Source: Bacillus sp. S3 | Lineage (GTDB): Bacteria; Bacillota; Bacilli; Bacillales; Cytobacillaceae | Reading direction: 5' to 3' | DNA: 64,000 bases | Assembly (NCBI RefSeq): GCF_005154805.1 | Contig: NZ_CP039727.1 | Coordinates: 1,423,501 to 1,487,500, forward strand | Part shown: positions 1 to 7,844 of the stretch, one piece after another | How the letters are laid out: each line of letters starts with the position of its first letter | Numbering within the stretch: position 1 is the stretch's first letter | The notes under the pieces: generated by a model | The model's database searches: none | What the model was told of the DNA's origin: nothing | The model's input: only the letters and a program-made list of their open reading frames with translations | Position numbers and translations under genes: made by a program

Positions 1-1620
1 GTAGGGGGCTTTTTGATAAATTTCTGCAAAAATTTCTTGCTCGAATTTAATTGGGCCTCCAAATGATGCCTTTACTCCGATATCCTTTTCTGACCATTCA
101 CTAACCCACTGTCTTGCTTTTGCGGAATGTTCGTCCGTATTTAAATACACTTCGAGAAGCATTTGATTGTCCCTGATAAAATAGTCAGTAATTGGAGCAG
201 TCATCGTCATGTTGCCATGATTAAGCAACTGATAAAGCTGTTCAACATTCGTTATCCCTGTTGCTGAAAAGGGTGAGTCAACTGTATTCACAAGCTGATC
301 GTTCTCAAGTTTATCAATTACCTTAGACACTTTTTCTAAGTTGTTTTTTTCAATAACCTTACCATTCGTTTGGAGGACAACCGTCACTTTTTTCGCATCG
401 CGCTTTTCCTCCGCAATAAAATGTTCTTGAAAGGTTTCTAATGCCACTCTTGAAGGATATTTAGCAGGTAGGGAATCTGTTCCGGGAATTGCTAACACCA
501 TTTGCTTCACCGGTATGAGCCCAACTAACAGAATGGCAAGTGCCGCGGCAGCCATTATGACTGGACGGCGCATCACAAGCTTAGCAAATTTATGCCATAT
601 GCTCGTTTGCTTATCAGATATTCTAAGGACACTTAGCTTGTTAATCTTCTTTCCAAGAATGGCAAGTAAGGCAGGAAGGAAGGTTAAAGCACATAAGGCA
701 GAAATCAATACTACTATCATCCCGCCAAGAGCAACATTTTGAAAAATATCAATTTTGATAAACCAAAGCCCTGATAATCCAATAAATACGCAAAGTCCTG
801 AAAAAATAATGGACCGTCCTGCGGTTGCCACTGTAATTTCAAGGGATTCCCGGATTGATTTCGATTGTAACTCCTCTTTGTAACGATTGATAAATAACAA
901 AGCAAAATCAATGCTTAGCGCAAGGCCAATCATCGGGACTATATTTAAAATAAAGATGGTCAAATCAGCGCTATAACTAAAAAAATATAACGTCCCCATT
1001 GTTGCTAGTATGGAGACCACCCCAATAACAAGCGGCAGAGATGCCGCGACAAGACTGCCAAATGCCAGGACGAGAACTAGTAAGGCAATTGGCAGACCAA
1101 TCATCTCCGCTTTGGCTAAATCTTCTTGACTTGCCACATTTAAGTCCTGAACAATAATGGGCTCTCCGGTCATAGTGACTTTTAAGCCAGGTTTATTTTT
1201 GAGAAGAGTCTTTAATTTTTCAATTTCTTTGCTAAGGTTTTCTGCCTTTTTATCAAAAGTAATGAGTCCATAAGCATTTTGATCTTTAATCATTCCTTCC
1301 CGTTCGAAAGGGGAGGTGATTTTTTTTGCACCATCAAAGTCATCTAATTTTTCAATGGTAACCTTAATAAATTTCCTGAAATCAGTGTTACTAACTGATT
1401 GATCTTTTTCGAAGACGAGGATAATTGATGATTTAGCATGTCCAAAGTTTTCTTCCAGAAGTTTTCTTGTCTCGTTGTATTCCCCTTTATATTCGAAGCC
1501 ATTACCGCTTAAAACAGAGGGTAATTTCAGTGCGAAAAACCCGCATAAACAAATGATGATAACCCAAATCATCAGCACCCATTTCCGATTTCGGTAAATG
1601 TATCCTCCAAATTTCTCCAA
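1..1620 (-). CDS. MMPL/RND-family transporter (partial, 3' end outside window)
   Basis: Reading frame open on the minus strand from a TTG at 1620 to the window edge, so at least 540 residues are present and the C-terminus is missing. The start follows AAAGGAGGGG about 6 bases upstream. The N-terminus has one membrane helix, then a soluble extracytoplasmic domain, then a hydrophobic block beginning about residue 165 and continuing with several helices; this is the layout of one half of an MMPL (RND superfamily) exporter such as B. subtilis YdfJ. Such proteins export lipids, drugs or other hydrophobic compounds using proton motive force. The substrate cannot be told from sequence. It is transcribed divergently from deoR. 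Confidence 0.85.
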   Translation of the reverse strand, partial: MEKFGGYIYRNRKWVLMIWVIIICLCGFFALKLPSVLSGNGFEYKGEYNETRKLLEENFGHAKSSIILVFEKDQSVSNTDFRKFIKVTIEKLDDFDGAKKITSPFEREGMIKDQNAYGLITFDKKAENLSKEIEKLKTLLKNKPGLKVTMTGEPIIVQDLNVASQEDLAKAEMIGLPIALLVLVLAFGSLVAASLPLVIGVVSILATMGTLYFFSYSADLTIFILNIVPMIGLALSIDFALLFINRYKEELQSKSIRESLEITVATAGRSIIFSGLCVFIGLSGLWFIKIDIFQNVALGGMIVVLISALCALTFLPALLAILGKKINKLSVLRISDKQTSIWHKFAKLVMRRPVIMAAAALAILLVGLIPVKQMVLAIPGTDSLPAKYPSRVALETFQEHFIAEEKRDAKKVTVVLQTNGKVIEKNNLEKVSKVIDKLENDQLVNTVDSPFSATGITNVEQLYQLLNHGNMTMTAPITDYFIRDNQMLLEVYLNTDEHSAKARQWVSEWSEKDIGVKASFGGPIKFEQEIFAEIYQKAPY

Positions 1621-1824
1621 AAATATCCCCTCCTTTAAGAAATCAGATTCCCTTCCTTCAGTATACAGAAGAATGCAAGTGATTCGGATAACTTTTTCGT
1701 GACTATTTCATTTTTGAGGCTAAATTGAGGTATCATTCGTTAAATTTTCCCCCTAATCCAACACGAAAATTCACTTCATTTTAACGGAAGGAAAGGAAAG
1801 AAGGTAAAAATGTTCAAATTAGAT

Positions 1825-1838
1825 TTTACAAATGTAAA
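1825..1838. promoter_or_regulatory. Inverted repeat upstream of deoR (candidate DeoR operator)
   Basis: TTTACA-AA-TGTAAA is an inverted repeat with 6-bp arms, about 70 bases before the deoR start. Its first 11 bases, TTTACAAATGT, recur exactly upstream of deoC at 2911-2921. Sharing between a regulator and its presumed target suggests an operator. A weak -10 (TACAAT, 1868-1873) lies between this site and the gene. Operator function is inferred. Confidence 0.45.
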
Positions 1839-1906
1839 GATATTGTGAATTGGTGCTCCTTTTTTGATACAATGTAGAAAAATAAACGTATGTCAGGTGA
1901 GATTAA

Positions 1907-2851
1907 GTGGATCGAGAAAAATTAAACAAGGTGATTGAAGCGGCTAAATTATATTATTTATTGGATTATAACCAAAATGAGATTGCTAAGATGCTGGGGG
2001 TTTCCCGCCCAACTGTATCAAGATTATTACAGCAGGCGAAAAGTGACGGCATCGTCCAGATTAATATCATGGATCCGACAGAAGATGCTGAAAATTTGGC
2101 TGTGCAATTAGAAGAAAAATTCAATTTAAAAAAAGCGGTGATCGCTTCCATCCCTCAATATGAAAATCATATTATTAAAAATTACTTGGGAGAAAAGGCT
2201 GCCCATTACCTTAATGACATTGTGAAAGATGATGATATTATCGGAGTGACATGGGGAACGACTCTCTATCATATTGCGATTGAGTTACAACAGAAATTTG
2301 TGAAAAACGTGAAGGTGGTTCAATTAAAGGGAGGCGTAAGTTATGCCGAAACGAACACATATGCTTCCGAAATATTGTACCTGTTTGGCAAGGCCTATAA
2401 CACTACTCCAAACCACCTTCCATTACCGGCTATTGTCGACCATGTTGTCGTCAAGCAGGCGATGGAGGTGGACCGCCATATTCGAAACATATTAGAGCTG
2501 GGAAGACAAGCAAATATTGCCTTGTTTACCATTGGTTCAATTAAAACAGACTCTTTATTATTTCAGTTAGGCTATTTTACTGAGAGTGATTTGGAATCCC
2601 TTAAGGGAAAAGCAGTAGGTGATATTTGTTCCCGTTTTTTTGATAAGAATGGTGAAATATGTAATGAAAGCTTGAATGAAAGAACCCTTGGTGTCAATCT
2701 TGATGAATTGAGAAAGAAGGAATATTCGATAGTTGTTGCAGGCGGACCCAATAAAATTGACGGAATTTATGGGGCATTAAAAGGTAAATATGCGAATGTG
2801 CTAATCACAGATCAATTTACAGCAAAATTTTTACTTGATAAAAAGGAATAG
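1907..2851 (+). CDS. deoR: SorC/DeoR-type transcriptional regulator of deoxyribonucleoside catabolism
   Basis: A 314-residue protein, the usual length for B. subtilis-type DeoR (about 313). Residues about 20-45 form a helix-turn-helix of the SorC type (NEIAKMLGVSRPTVSRLL), followed by a sugar-phosphate-binding domain fold (WGTT motif, VVAGG near the C-terminus). The GTG start is preceded by AGGTGAG. Immediately downstream in the same direction is deoC. In B. subtilis the DeoR protein represses the dra-nupC-pdp operon and is released by deoxyribose-5-phosphate; the same role is inferred here from family and position. No nucleoside transporter or phosphorylase gene follows in this window, so the operon appears reduced to deoC. 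Confidence 0.88.
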   Translation: MDREKLNKVIEAAKLYYLLDYNQNEIAKMLGVSRPTVSRLLQQAKSDGIVQINIMDPTEDAENLAVQLEEKFNLKKAVIASIPQYENHIIKNYLGEKAAHYLNDIVKDDDIIGVTWGTTLYHIAIELQQKFVKNVKVVQLKGGVSYAETNTYASEILYLFGKAYNTTPNHLPLPAIVDHVVVKQAMEVDRHIRNILELGRQANIALFTIGSIKTDSLLFQLGYFTESDLESLKGKAVGDICSRFFDKNGEICNESLNERTLGVNLDELRKKEYSIVVAGGPNKIDGIYGALKGKYANVLITDQFTAKFLLDKKE

Positions 2852-2890
2852 CCGGCATCACAGCAGTGAGCACTTTTTAAATTAGTTTTT

Positions 2891-2940
2891 TACATTTGTT
2901 CATAAATGTATTTACAAATGTTCAAGTTATTTGATATAGT
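2891..2940 (+). promoter_or_regulatory. deoC promoter region with DeoR-operator-like repeats
   Basis: TACATTT-N6-AAATGTA (2891-2910) is a perfect inverted repeat with 7-bp arms. It is followed directly by TTTACAAATGT (2911-2921), the same 11-mer found before deoR. A plausible sigma-A promoter is TTTACA (2911-2916), 18-bp spacer, TATAGT (2935-2940), so the repeat would overlap the -35 element, as expected for repression. Promoter and operator assignments are inferred from pattern only. Confidence 0.5.
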
Positions 2941-3005
2941 TACATTGGATAAAGGAAGCTTGAATCTAATTTATAAATTTGTATTATATGGGGAGGATAT
3001 TAAAA

Positions 3006-3680
3006 ATGACACAAAACATTGTCAGAATGATTGACCATACATTATTAAAGGCTGATGCTACTCGTGAAGAAGTCGTAAAAATTGTTGAGGAAGCAAAGCA
3101 ATATTTATTTGCATCTGTTTGTGTTAATCCAACTTGGGTTAAGACAGCTGCAGAAATGCTGAAAGACACTGAAGAAGTAAAAGTGTGTACTGTTATTGGG
3201 TTTCCATTGGGTGCATCTACACCGGAAACGAAGGCATTTGAAACTAGCAATGCGATTGAAAACGGCGCAGATGAGATCGATATGGTTATTAATATTGCGG
3301 CATTAAAGGATCAGCAGGATGATTTAGTTGAAAAAGATATCCGTGCTGTTGTCGAAGCCGCAAAGGGCAAGGCAATAGTAAAGGTCATCATCGAAACCTG
3401 CTTGTTAACGAATGAAGAAAAGGTTAGAGCGTGTGAGCTTTCTGTAAAAGCAGGAGCAGATTTTGTGAAAACATCAACCGGATTTTCAACAGGTGGAGCA
3501 ACTGTGGAGGATATCCGTTTAATGCGTCAGACAGTCGGCCCTGAAATTGGTGTGAAGGCATCGGGTGGTGTTCGCAGCCGTGAAGATGCATTGGCAATGG
3601 CCGAAGCAGGAGCAACCCGAATTGGTGCAAGTTCTGGTGTTTCGATTGCAAATGGAGAGCTTTCATTAAGTAACTATTAA
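3006..3680 (+). CDS. deoC: Deoxyribose-phosphate aldolase
   Basis: A 224-residue class I aldolase that splits 2-deoxy-D-ribose 5-phosphate into glyceraldehyde 3-phosphate and acetaldehyde, allowing deoxyribonucleosides to be used as carbon source. The Schiff-base lysine sits in VKTSTGF (about residue 155) and the second conserved lysine in [10 protein letters not shown] chose ATG 3006 because GGGGAGG lies 8 bases upstream and the homologous start [12 protein letters not shown] fits; an upstream in-frame TTG at 2979 would overlap the ribosome binding site. It lies just downstream of deoR and of operator-like repeats. Confidence 0.95.
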   Translation: MTQNIVRMIDHTLLKADATREEVVKIVEEAKQYLFASVCVNPTWVKTAAEMLKDTEEVKVCTVIGFPLGASTPETKAFETSNAIENGADEIDMVINIAALKDQQDDLVEKDIRAVVEAAKGKAIVKVIIETCLLTNEEKVRACELSVKAGADFVKTSTGFSTGGATVEDIRLMRQTVGPEIGVKASGGVRSREDALAMAEAGATRIGASSGVSIANGELSLSNY

Positions 3681-3704
3681 TTATCTAAATGTGAGGGAAC
3701 TCGA

Positions 3705-3875
3705 ATGAAAGAAGTTTTACTGGCATTAGTGGCTGGATTAGTTGTTGGTATGCTGTTTAAATTCTTAAAATTGCCATTGCCTGCACCCCCGGTTTTTTCG
3801 GCAGTAGTAGGTGTGTTCGGTGTGTATTTCGGCGGAGTCGTACTTGATTGGATTATGAAGTTAATCCAGCATTAA
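3705..3875 (+). CDS. Small XapX-domain membrane protein
   Basis: A 56-residue protein with two hydrophobic segments separated by a KLPLPAPP motif and a second VFGVYFGG segment, characteristic of XapX (DUF1427) proteins. The name comes from a gene near xanthosine phosphorylase in enterobacteria, and here too it lies beside a nucleoside catabolism gene. The start is supported by GTGAGGGAAC upstream of the ATG. It is 24 bases after deoC and precedes a strong terminator, so it is probably the last gene of the deoC transcript. Its function is unknown. Confidence 0.75.
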   Translation: MKEVLLALVAGLVVGMLFKFLKLPLPAPPVFSAVVGVFGVYFGGVVLDWIMKLIQH

Positions 3876-3940
3876 TACTTAGGCGAAGCGTTCCTTATGA
3901 GTTTTTTTCCTAAAGATTTAATTAAATATATGAATGAAAA

Positions 3941-3973
3941 AGAGAAGCTATCAACATTGTAGCTTCTCTTTTA
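3941..3973 (+). terminator. Rho-independent terminator after the deoC operon
   Basis: Perfect 10-bp stem AGAGAAGCTA / TAGCTTCTCT (3941-3950 and 3960-3969) with a 9-base loop, followed by TTATT. Confidence 0.85.
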
Positions 3974-4061
3974 TTGTCTTTTGCTGCTCGAGATTATCTT
4001 AAGAATTGAAGGAAGGATATACGAACATAATATACTAAGATCTTTAAAAAGGAATGATACT

Positions 4062-4574
4062 ATGATTTATATTTATAATGATTATGGCGGGACACATACT
4101 ACTTCATTAGCAGCGGCGTATCATTTGAAACAGCTTCCACAATCTGAACGGAAACTTACACGAGAAGAAATATTGAATGTGAAATACTTCAATAAATTAG
4201 CAAAAGAAGACTTTGGGAAGTTGATTTTTCACGGAGTTGATGACAAAGGAAATTCTGTTTACACCATCGGACGAAAACGAAATAAATATGTCATTCCAGC
4301 ATTAAAAGAAATGGTTTTATTACTGCAAGAAAAACATCAGTTCAATGAAAAAATTGTTTTTTCCAATACCTCACCGACTGTTCCATTTGCCATGTCAATG
4401 GGGGGATTTTTCTCTAGAGGGTTAAAAATTGATGTGATTGGTGTACCGTTATTAGTGAAAGGTGCCAAACGCTGCTGTGATAATATTTATCGTTTAGTTG
4501 AAAATACGAAAGAAATAGGGGGGACAACCTTTGCGGAAAATGTCATTATATTAGAAAATGAAATGTATAAGTAG
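4062..4574 (+). CDS. DUF3189 family protein
   Basis: A 170-residue protein beginning MIYIYNDYGGTHTTSLA, the glycine- and histidine-containing start typical of DUF3189, a family restricted mainly to Firmicutes. It has no signal peptide or membrane segment, so it is predicted cytoplasmic. The ATG at 4062 is favoured over the longer reading frame from 3981 because the family starts here and AAAGGAATG precedes it. The next gene starts 23 bases downstream, so it is probably cotranscribed with the pyrroline-5-carboxylate reductase. Its biochemical role is unknown. Confidence 0.75.
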   Translation: MIYIYNDYGGTHTTSLAAAYHLKQLPQSERKLTREEILNVKYFNKLAKEDFGKLIFHGVDDKGNSVYTIGRKRNKYVIPALKEMVLLLQEKHQFNEKIVFSNTSPTVPFAMSMGGFFSRGLKIDVIGVPLLVKGAKRCCDNIYRLVENTKEIGGTTFAENVIILENEMYK

Positions 4575-4597
4575 AAAAGGTAGGGTGTTGAGCAAAA

Positions 4598-5404
4598 ATG
4601 AATAAAAAAATAGGTTTTATTGGAGCGGGGAAAATGGCTCAAGCCATGATTGAAGGGATTGTAACATCTAATATGATTCCGAAAGAAAAGATTATGGCAA
4701 GTGCTGCAACAGAGGAAACAATTAATAAAATTGATCGGATCCACGGGATTTTTACAACTTTACATAACAAAGATGTTGTTAGGTTTGCAGACATTTTAAT
4801 CCTGGCGGTGAAACCGGAGCTTTATCTATCGGTCATTGAAGAAATAAAAGAGGATATGAAACAAAGTGCAATCCTTGTTACTATTGCAGCAGGAATTACC
4901 TTACTGGATATTGAACAAGCATTTGGCTTTCAAGTAAAGGCTGTCCGGACTATGCCAAATACCCCTTCATTGGTTGGCGAAGGGATGAGTGCAATTTGTG
5001 CAAATGATTATCTTAGCGAAGCGGAGATAGCTGAAGTGGAGACTTTATTCAGTTGCTTCGGAAAAACCGAACGTTTGCAGGAAAAATTAATGGATGCCAT
5101 ACCCTCTATAAGCGGTTCCTCTCCGGCATACGTTTACATGTTAATAGAGGCAATGGCTGATGGGGGCGTACGTCAGGGAATACCCAGAGCCAAGGCTTAC
5201 CGGCTTGCTGCGCAGGCGGTTTTAGGTGCAGCGAAAATGGTTCTTGAGACAGGTGTACATCCGGGAGAACTGAAAGATCATGTTTGCACGCCTGGAGGCG
5301 CAACTATAGAGGCAGTGGCAACTCTTGAGGAGAAGCAATTTCGGGGGGCAATTATGGCCGCAATGGAGAGCTGTACTAGGAAGGTAAAACATATTGAAAA
5401 ATGA
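4598..5404 (+). CDS. proC: Pyrroline-5-carboxylate reductase
   Basis: A 268-residue enzyme making the last step of proline synthesis, NAD(P)H-dependent reduction of 1-pyrroline-5-carboxylate. The N-terminal Rossmann motif is GFIGAGKMAQAM, the central segment has VRTMPNTP, and the C-terminal signature TPGGATIEAVATLE is present near residue 240. Length fits the B. subtilis ProI/ProH group. Its last 11 bases overlap the next gene, suggesting translational coupling with the HEAT-repeat protein, an unexpected partner for a proline gene. Confidence 0.93.
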   Translation: MNKKIGFIGAGKMAQAMIEGIVTSNMIPKEKIMASAATEETINKIDRIHGIFTTLHNKDVVRFADILILAVKPELYLSVIEEIKEDMKQSAILVTIAAGITLLDIEQAFGFQVKAVRTMPNTPSLVGEGMSAICANDYLSEAEIAEVETLFSCFGKTERLQEKLMDAIPSISGSSPAYVYMLIEAMADGGVRQGIPRAKAYRLAAQAVLGAAKMVLETGVHPGELKDHVCTPGGATIEAVATLEEKQFRGAIMAAMESCTRKVKHIEK

Positions 5405-6428
5405 GTTATTTAGCCTTTCCGTCTTAACCATTACTATTTTATGTATTTTGGTTATTTTATTAAAATATTTAATCATACGGAAAACACTCGATTTAAGGAA
5501 TAGAGAAAAAATTGAAAACTATAAAGAAACCTACAATCCTCATATTTATCGCATGTTGACAGAAGGCACCTATTCCAGAAAACTGAAGCCGGAGACTGGC
5601 CTTCAGCAGAAGGCATTTGAAGAGCTTCTCAGCCGCTATATCAAAGTAATAGAAGGGGTAGAAGAAAAGGAACGATTATCCGAATTAGCTTCAATGTATT
5701 TATCTGATTACTATCGGAAGAGACTGAATAGCATAAAATGGAGTACACGAATGAATACCCTTTATCATATTGAGGATTTCCATATGATTTCATTATTAGA
5801 TGATGTGTATTCGTTAACGAAAAAGAAGCAGCTTTCCCATGAAGAGCTTGTACATAGTTTGAGAATTTTGGCTTTATTTAAATTTGAATCAATATTGAAC
5901 TTGCTTACGACTAAATATCGACATCTAACTGAATATGATTACCGTCATATTTTACTCCGTTTACATGAGCATCAATTTGATCAATTAGTTCTTTATTTCC
6001 ATAAAGCGGAGCTCTCATTACAGAAAGCCGTTCTTGAAGTAATCTCTATTAAAAGAGAGCTAACCTATCTACCGTTCATTGAAAATATTATTTCCAGCTA
6101 TTTAGGAGAAATCAAGCTAAGGGCTTTAAAAGCAGTTGCGCAAATTGGTTATGTAAAAAATATTGATCCGTATTTAGACCTCCTATATTCTACTAAATGG
6201 GAGGAACGACTGGTTGCAGCAAAATTAGTTGGGTCATTAAAGGAAGAAAAAGCTTTGGCAAGATTAATTGAGCTCCTGCATGATCAGGCGTGGTGGGTTC
6301 GTTCCCAAGCAGGACAGTCTATTAGCCAATTTGCTAATGGGAAAGATGTTTTACGGAAGGTATTAGAAACATCTAAGGATGCTTTCGCAAAAGATATGGC
6401 CTGGGAATGGCTGCATAAAGGGGTTTAA
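5394..6428 (+). CDS. Membrane-anchored HEAT-repeat protein
   Basis: A 344-residue protein with one N-terminal membrane helix (about residues 6-26) followed by a soluble, mostly helical region. The C-terminal 130 residues show HEAT-like helical pairs, for example IKLRALKAVAQIG and WWVRSQAGQSI. The TTG start at 5394 has AGGAAGG nine bases upstream and overlaps the end of proC. The stop is three bases before the glycosyltransferase start, so the two are translated from one message. The likely role is as a cytoplasmic scaffold for the synthase encoded next; this is inferred from operon structure only. Confidence 0.75.
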   Translation: MKNELFSLSVLTITILCILVILLKYLIIRKTLDLRNREKIENYKETYNPHIYRMLTEGTYSRKLKPETGLQQKAFEELLSRYIKVIEGVEEKERLSELASMYLSDYYRKRLNSIKWSTRMNTLYHIEDFHMISLLDDVYSLTKKKQLSHEELVHSLRILALFKFESILNLLTTKYRHLTEYDYRHILLRLHEHQFDQLVLYFHKAELSLQKAVLEVISIKRELTYLPFIENIISSYLGEIKLRALKAVAQIGYVKNIDPYLDLLYSTKWEERLVAAKLVGSLKEEKALARLIELLHDQAWWVRSQAGQSISQFANGKDVLRKVLETSKDAFAKDMAWEWLHKGV

Positions 6429-6431
6429 GAG

Positions 6432-7844
6432 ATGCCATTTTTTCAGTGGGGTGACATTGTAACGGCTTTTGCTTCTTTCATTGCGGTTTATATGGTGATT
6501 GTTATTTTGTTTTACACAGTTATTTTGGTTATCTCCATGTTTCAGCTCCGAAAGGAATACCAGCTCGATCGGGTTCAAGTCTACGAAGATTACATGGAGG
6601 AGGTCTTTACAAAGCCGGTTTCAATAATTGTTCCGGCTTTTAATGAAGAAGCGGGAATTATTCATAGTGTTCGTTCTCTTTTAAGTGTTAATTATCCTGT
6701 ATTTGAAGTGATTGTTGTAAATGACGGTTCAACGGATCAAACCTTCAATAAAATGATAGACCATTATGATATGAAAGAAATAAAAAAAGTAGTTCGAAAA
6801 CAAATTCACACAAAACCAATCAAAAAAATTTATCAATCAGCTATTTTCTCACAGCTCTTTCTTATTGATAAGGAGAATGGTGGAAAGGCAGATGCACTAA
6901 ATGTAGGGCTTAACTTTTCTCATTATCCTTATTTTTGTTCACTCGATGGAGATTCAGTTTTGGAACAGGATGCTTTTTTAAAGGTAATGAAACCGATTAT
7001 CGATTCGAATGAGGAAGTGATTGCCTCAGGCGGCAGTGTGCGAATTGCGAATGGCTGTCAAATTCAAAATGGACGTATTTTAAAAGTAGGCTTATCAGAT
7101 AAACCTTTAGTGGTCATGCAAATTATTGAATATTTACGAGCCTTTTTGATGGGAAGAATTGGCCTAAGCAGACATAACCTCTTGTTGATTATCTCCGGTG
7201 CCTTTGGTGTTTTTTCAAAGTATTGGGTAGTTGCTGCTGGAGGGTACCGAACCGATACGGTCGGTGAAGATATGGAATTAGTGGTGAGAATGCACCGCCT
7301 ATTAAAGGAAGAAGGCCAAAAGAAGAAAATTGTCTATGTTCCTGATCCGGTATGTTGGACTGAGGTCCCGGAAGATATGAAGTTTTTAAGAAGACAGAGA
7401 AGACGATGGCATCGAGGGCTATTCGAAAGCCTATGGATTCATAAAAAAATTACTTTTAATCCTAAATACGGTTCAATTGGACTCCTCGCATTTCCCTATT
7501 TTTGGATTGTTGAATTTCTTGGCCCGATTATCGAATTATCTGGTTACATATTTATGATTCTCTGTTTATTTCTCGGTGGAATTTATATTGAATTTGCTAT
7601 TTTATTATTTTTATTATCCTGTTTATATGGATCAATTTTTTCGATGGCCGCTGTGCTTCTAGAAGAATGGAGTTTAACCAAGTATCCAAAGGTTTCAGAT
7701 ATCATTAAGCTTTTCTTATACTCTTTAACAGAAACGATATGGTACAGGCCGATGACTGTTCTTTGGCGATGTGAGGGAGTATGGCAAATGTTAAAAGGGG
7801 ATACAAGCTGGGGAGAAATGAAGAGAAAAGGTGTATCAGAATGA
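6432..7844 (+). CDS. Processive family 2 glycosyltransferase (polysaccharide synthase-like)
   Basis: A 470-residue membrane enzyme. An N-terminal helix (about 10-35) precedes a GT2 domain with SIIVPAFNEE, VVNDGSTDQT, the nucleotide-sugar DGDS motif, a TVGEDMELVVR acceptor-site motif and the processive-synthase QxxRW-type motif QRRRWHRG. Several C-terminal helices follow. This arrangement is shared with poly-N-acetylglucosamine, hyaluronan and cellulose synthases and with B. subtilis YdaM. It sits between a HEAT-repeat protein and a large membrane-anchored hydrolase-like protein, with four bases of overlap to the latter. Polymer identity is unknown. Confidence 0.88.
   Translation: MPFFQWGDIVTAFASFIAVYMVIVILFYTVILVISMFQLRKEYQLDRVQVYEDYMEEVFTKPVSIIVPAFNEEAGIIHSVRSLLSVNYPVFEVIVVNDGSTDQTFNKMIDHYDMKEIKKVVRKQIHTKPIKKIYQSAIFSQLFLIDKENGGKADALNVGLNFSHYPYFCSLDGDSVLEQDAFLKVMKPIIDSNEEVIASGGSVRIANGCQIQNGRILKVGLSDKPLVVMQIIEYLRAFLMGRIGLSRHNLLLIISGAFGVFSKYWVVAAGGYRTDTVGEDMELVVRMHRLLKEEGQKKKIVYVPDPVCWTEVPEDMKFLRRQRRRWHRGLFESLWIHKKITFNPKYGSIGLLAFPYFWIVEFLGPIIELSGYIFMILCLFLGGIYIEFAILLFLLSCLYGSIFSMAAVLLEEWSLTKYPKVSDIIKLFLYSLTETIWYRPMTVLWRCEGVWQMLKGDTSWGEMKRKGVSE

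Noticed and set aside
515..911. Small open frames on both strands
   Set aside because: They lie within the MMPL transporter gene; the plus-strand one is antisense to it and the other is a piece of the shadow frames.
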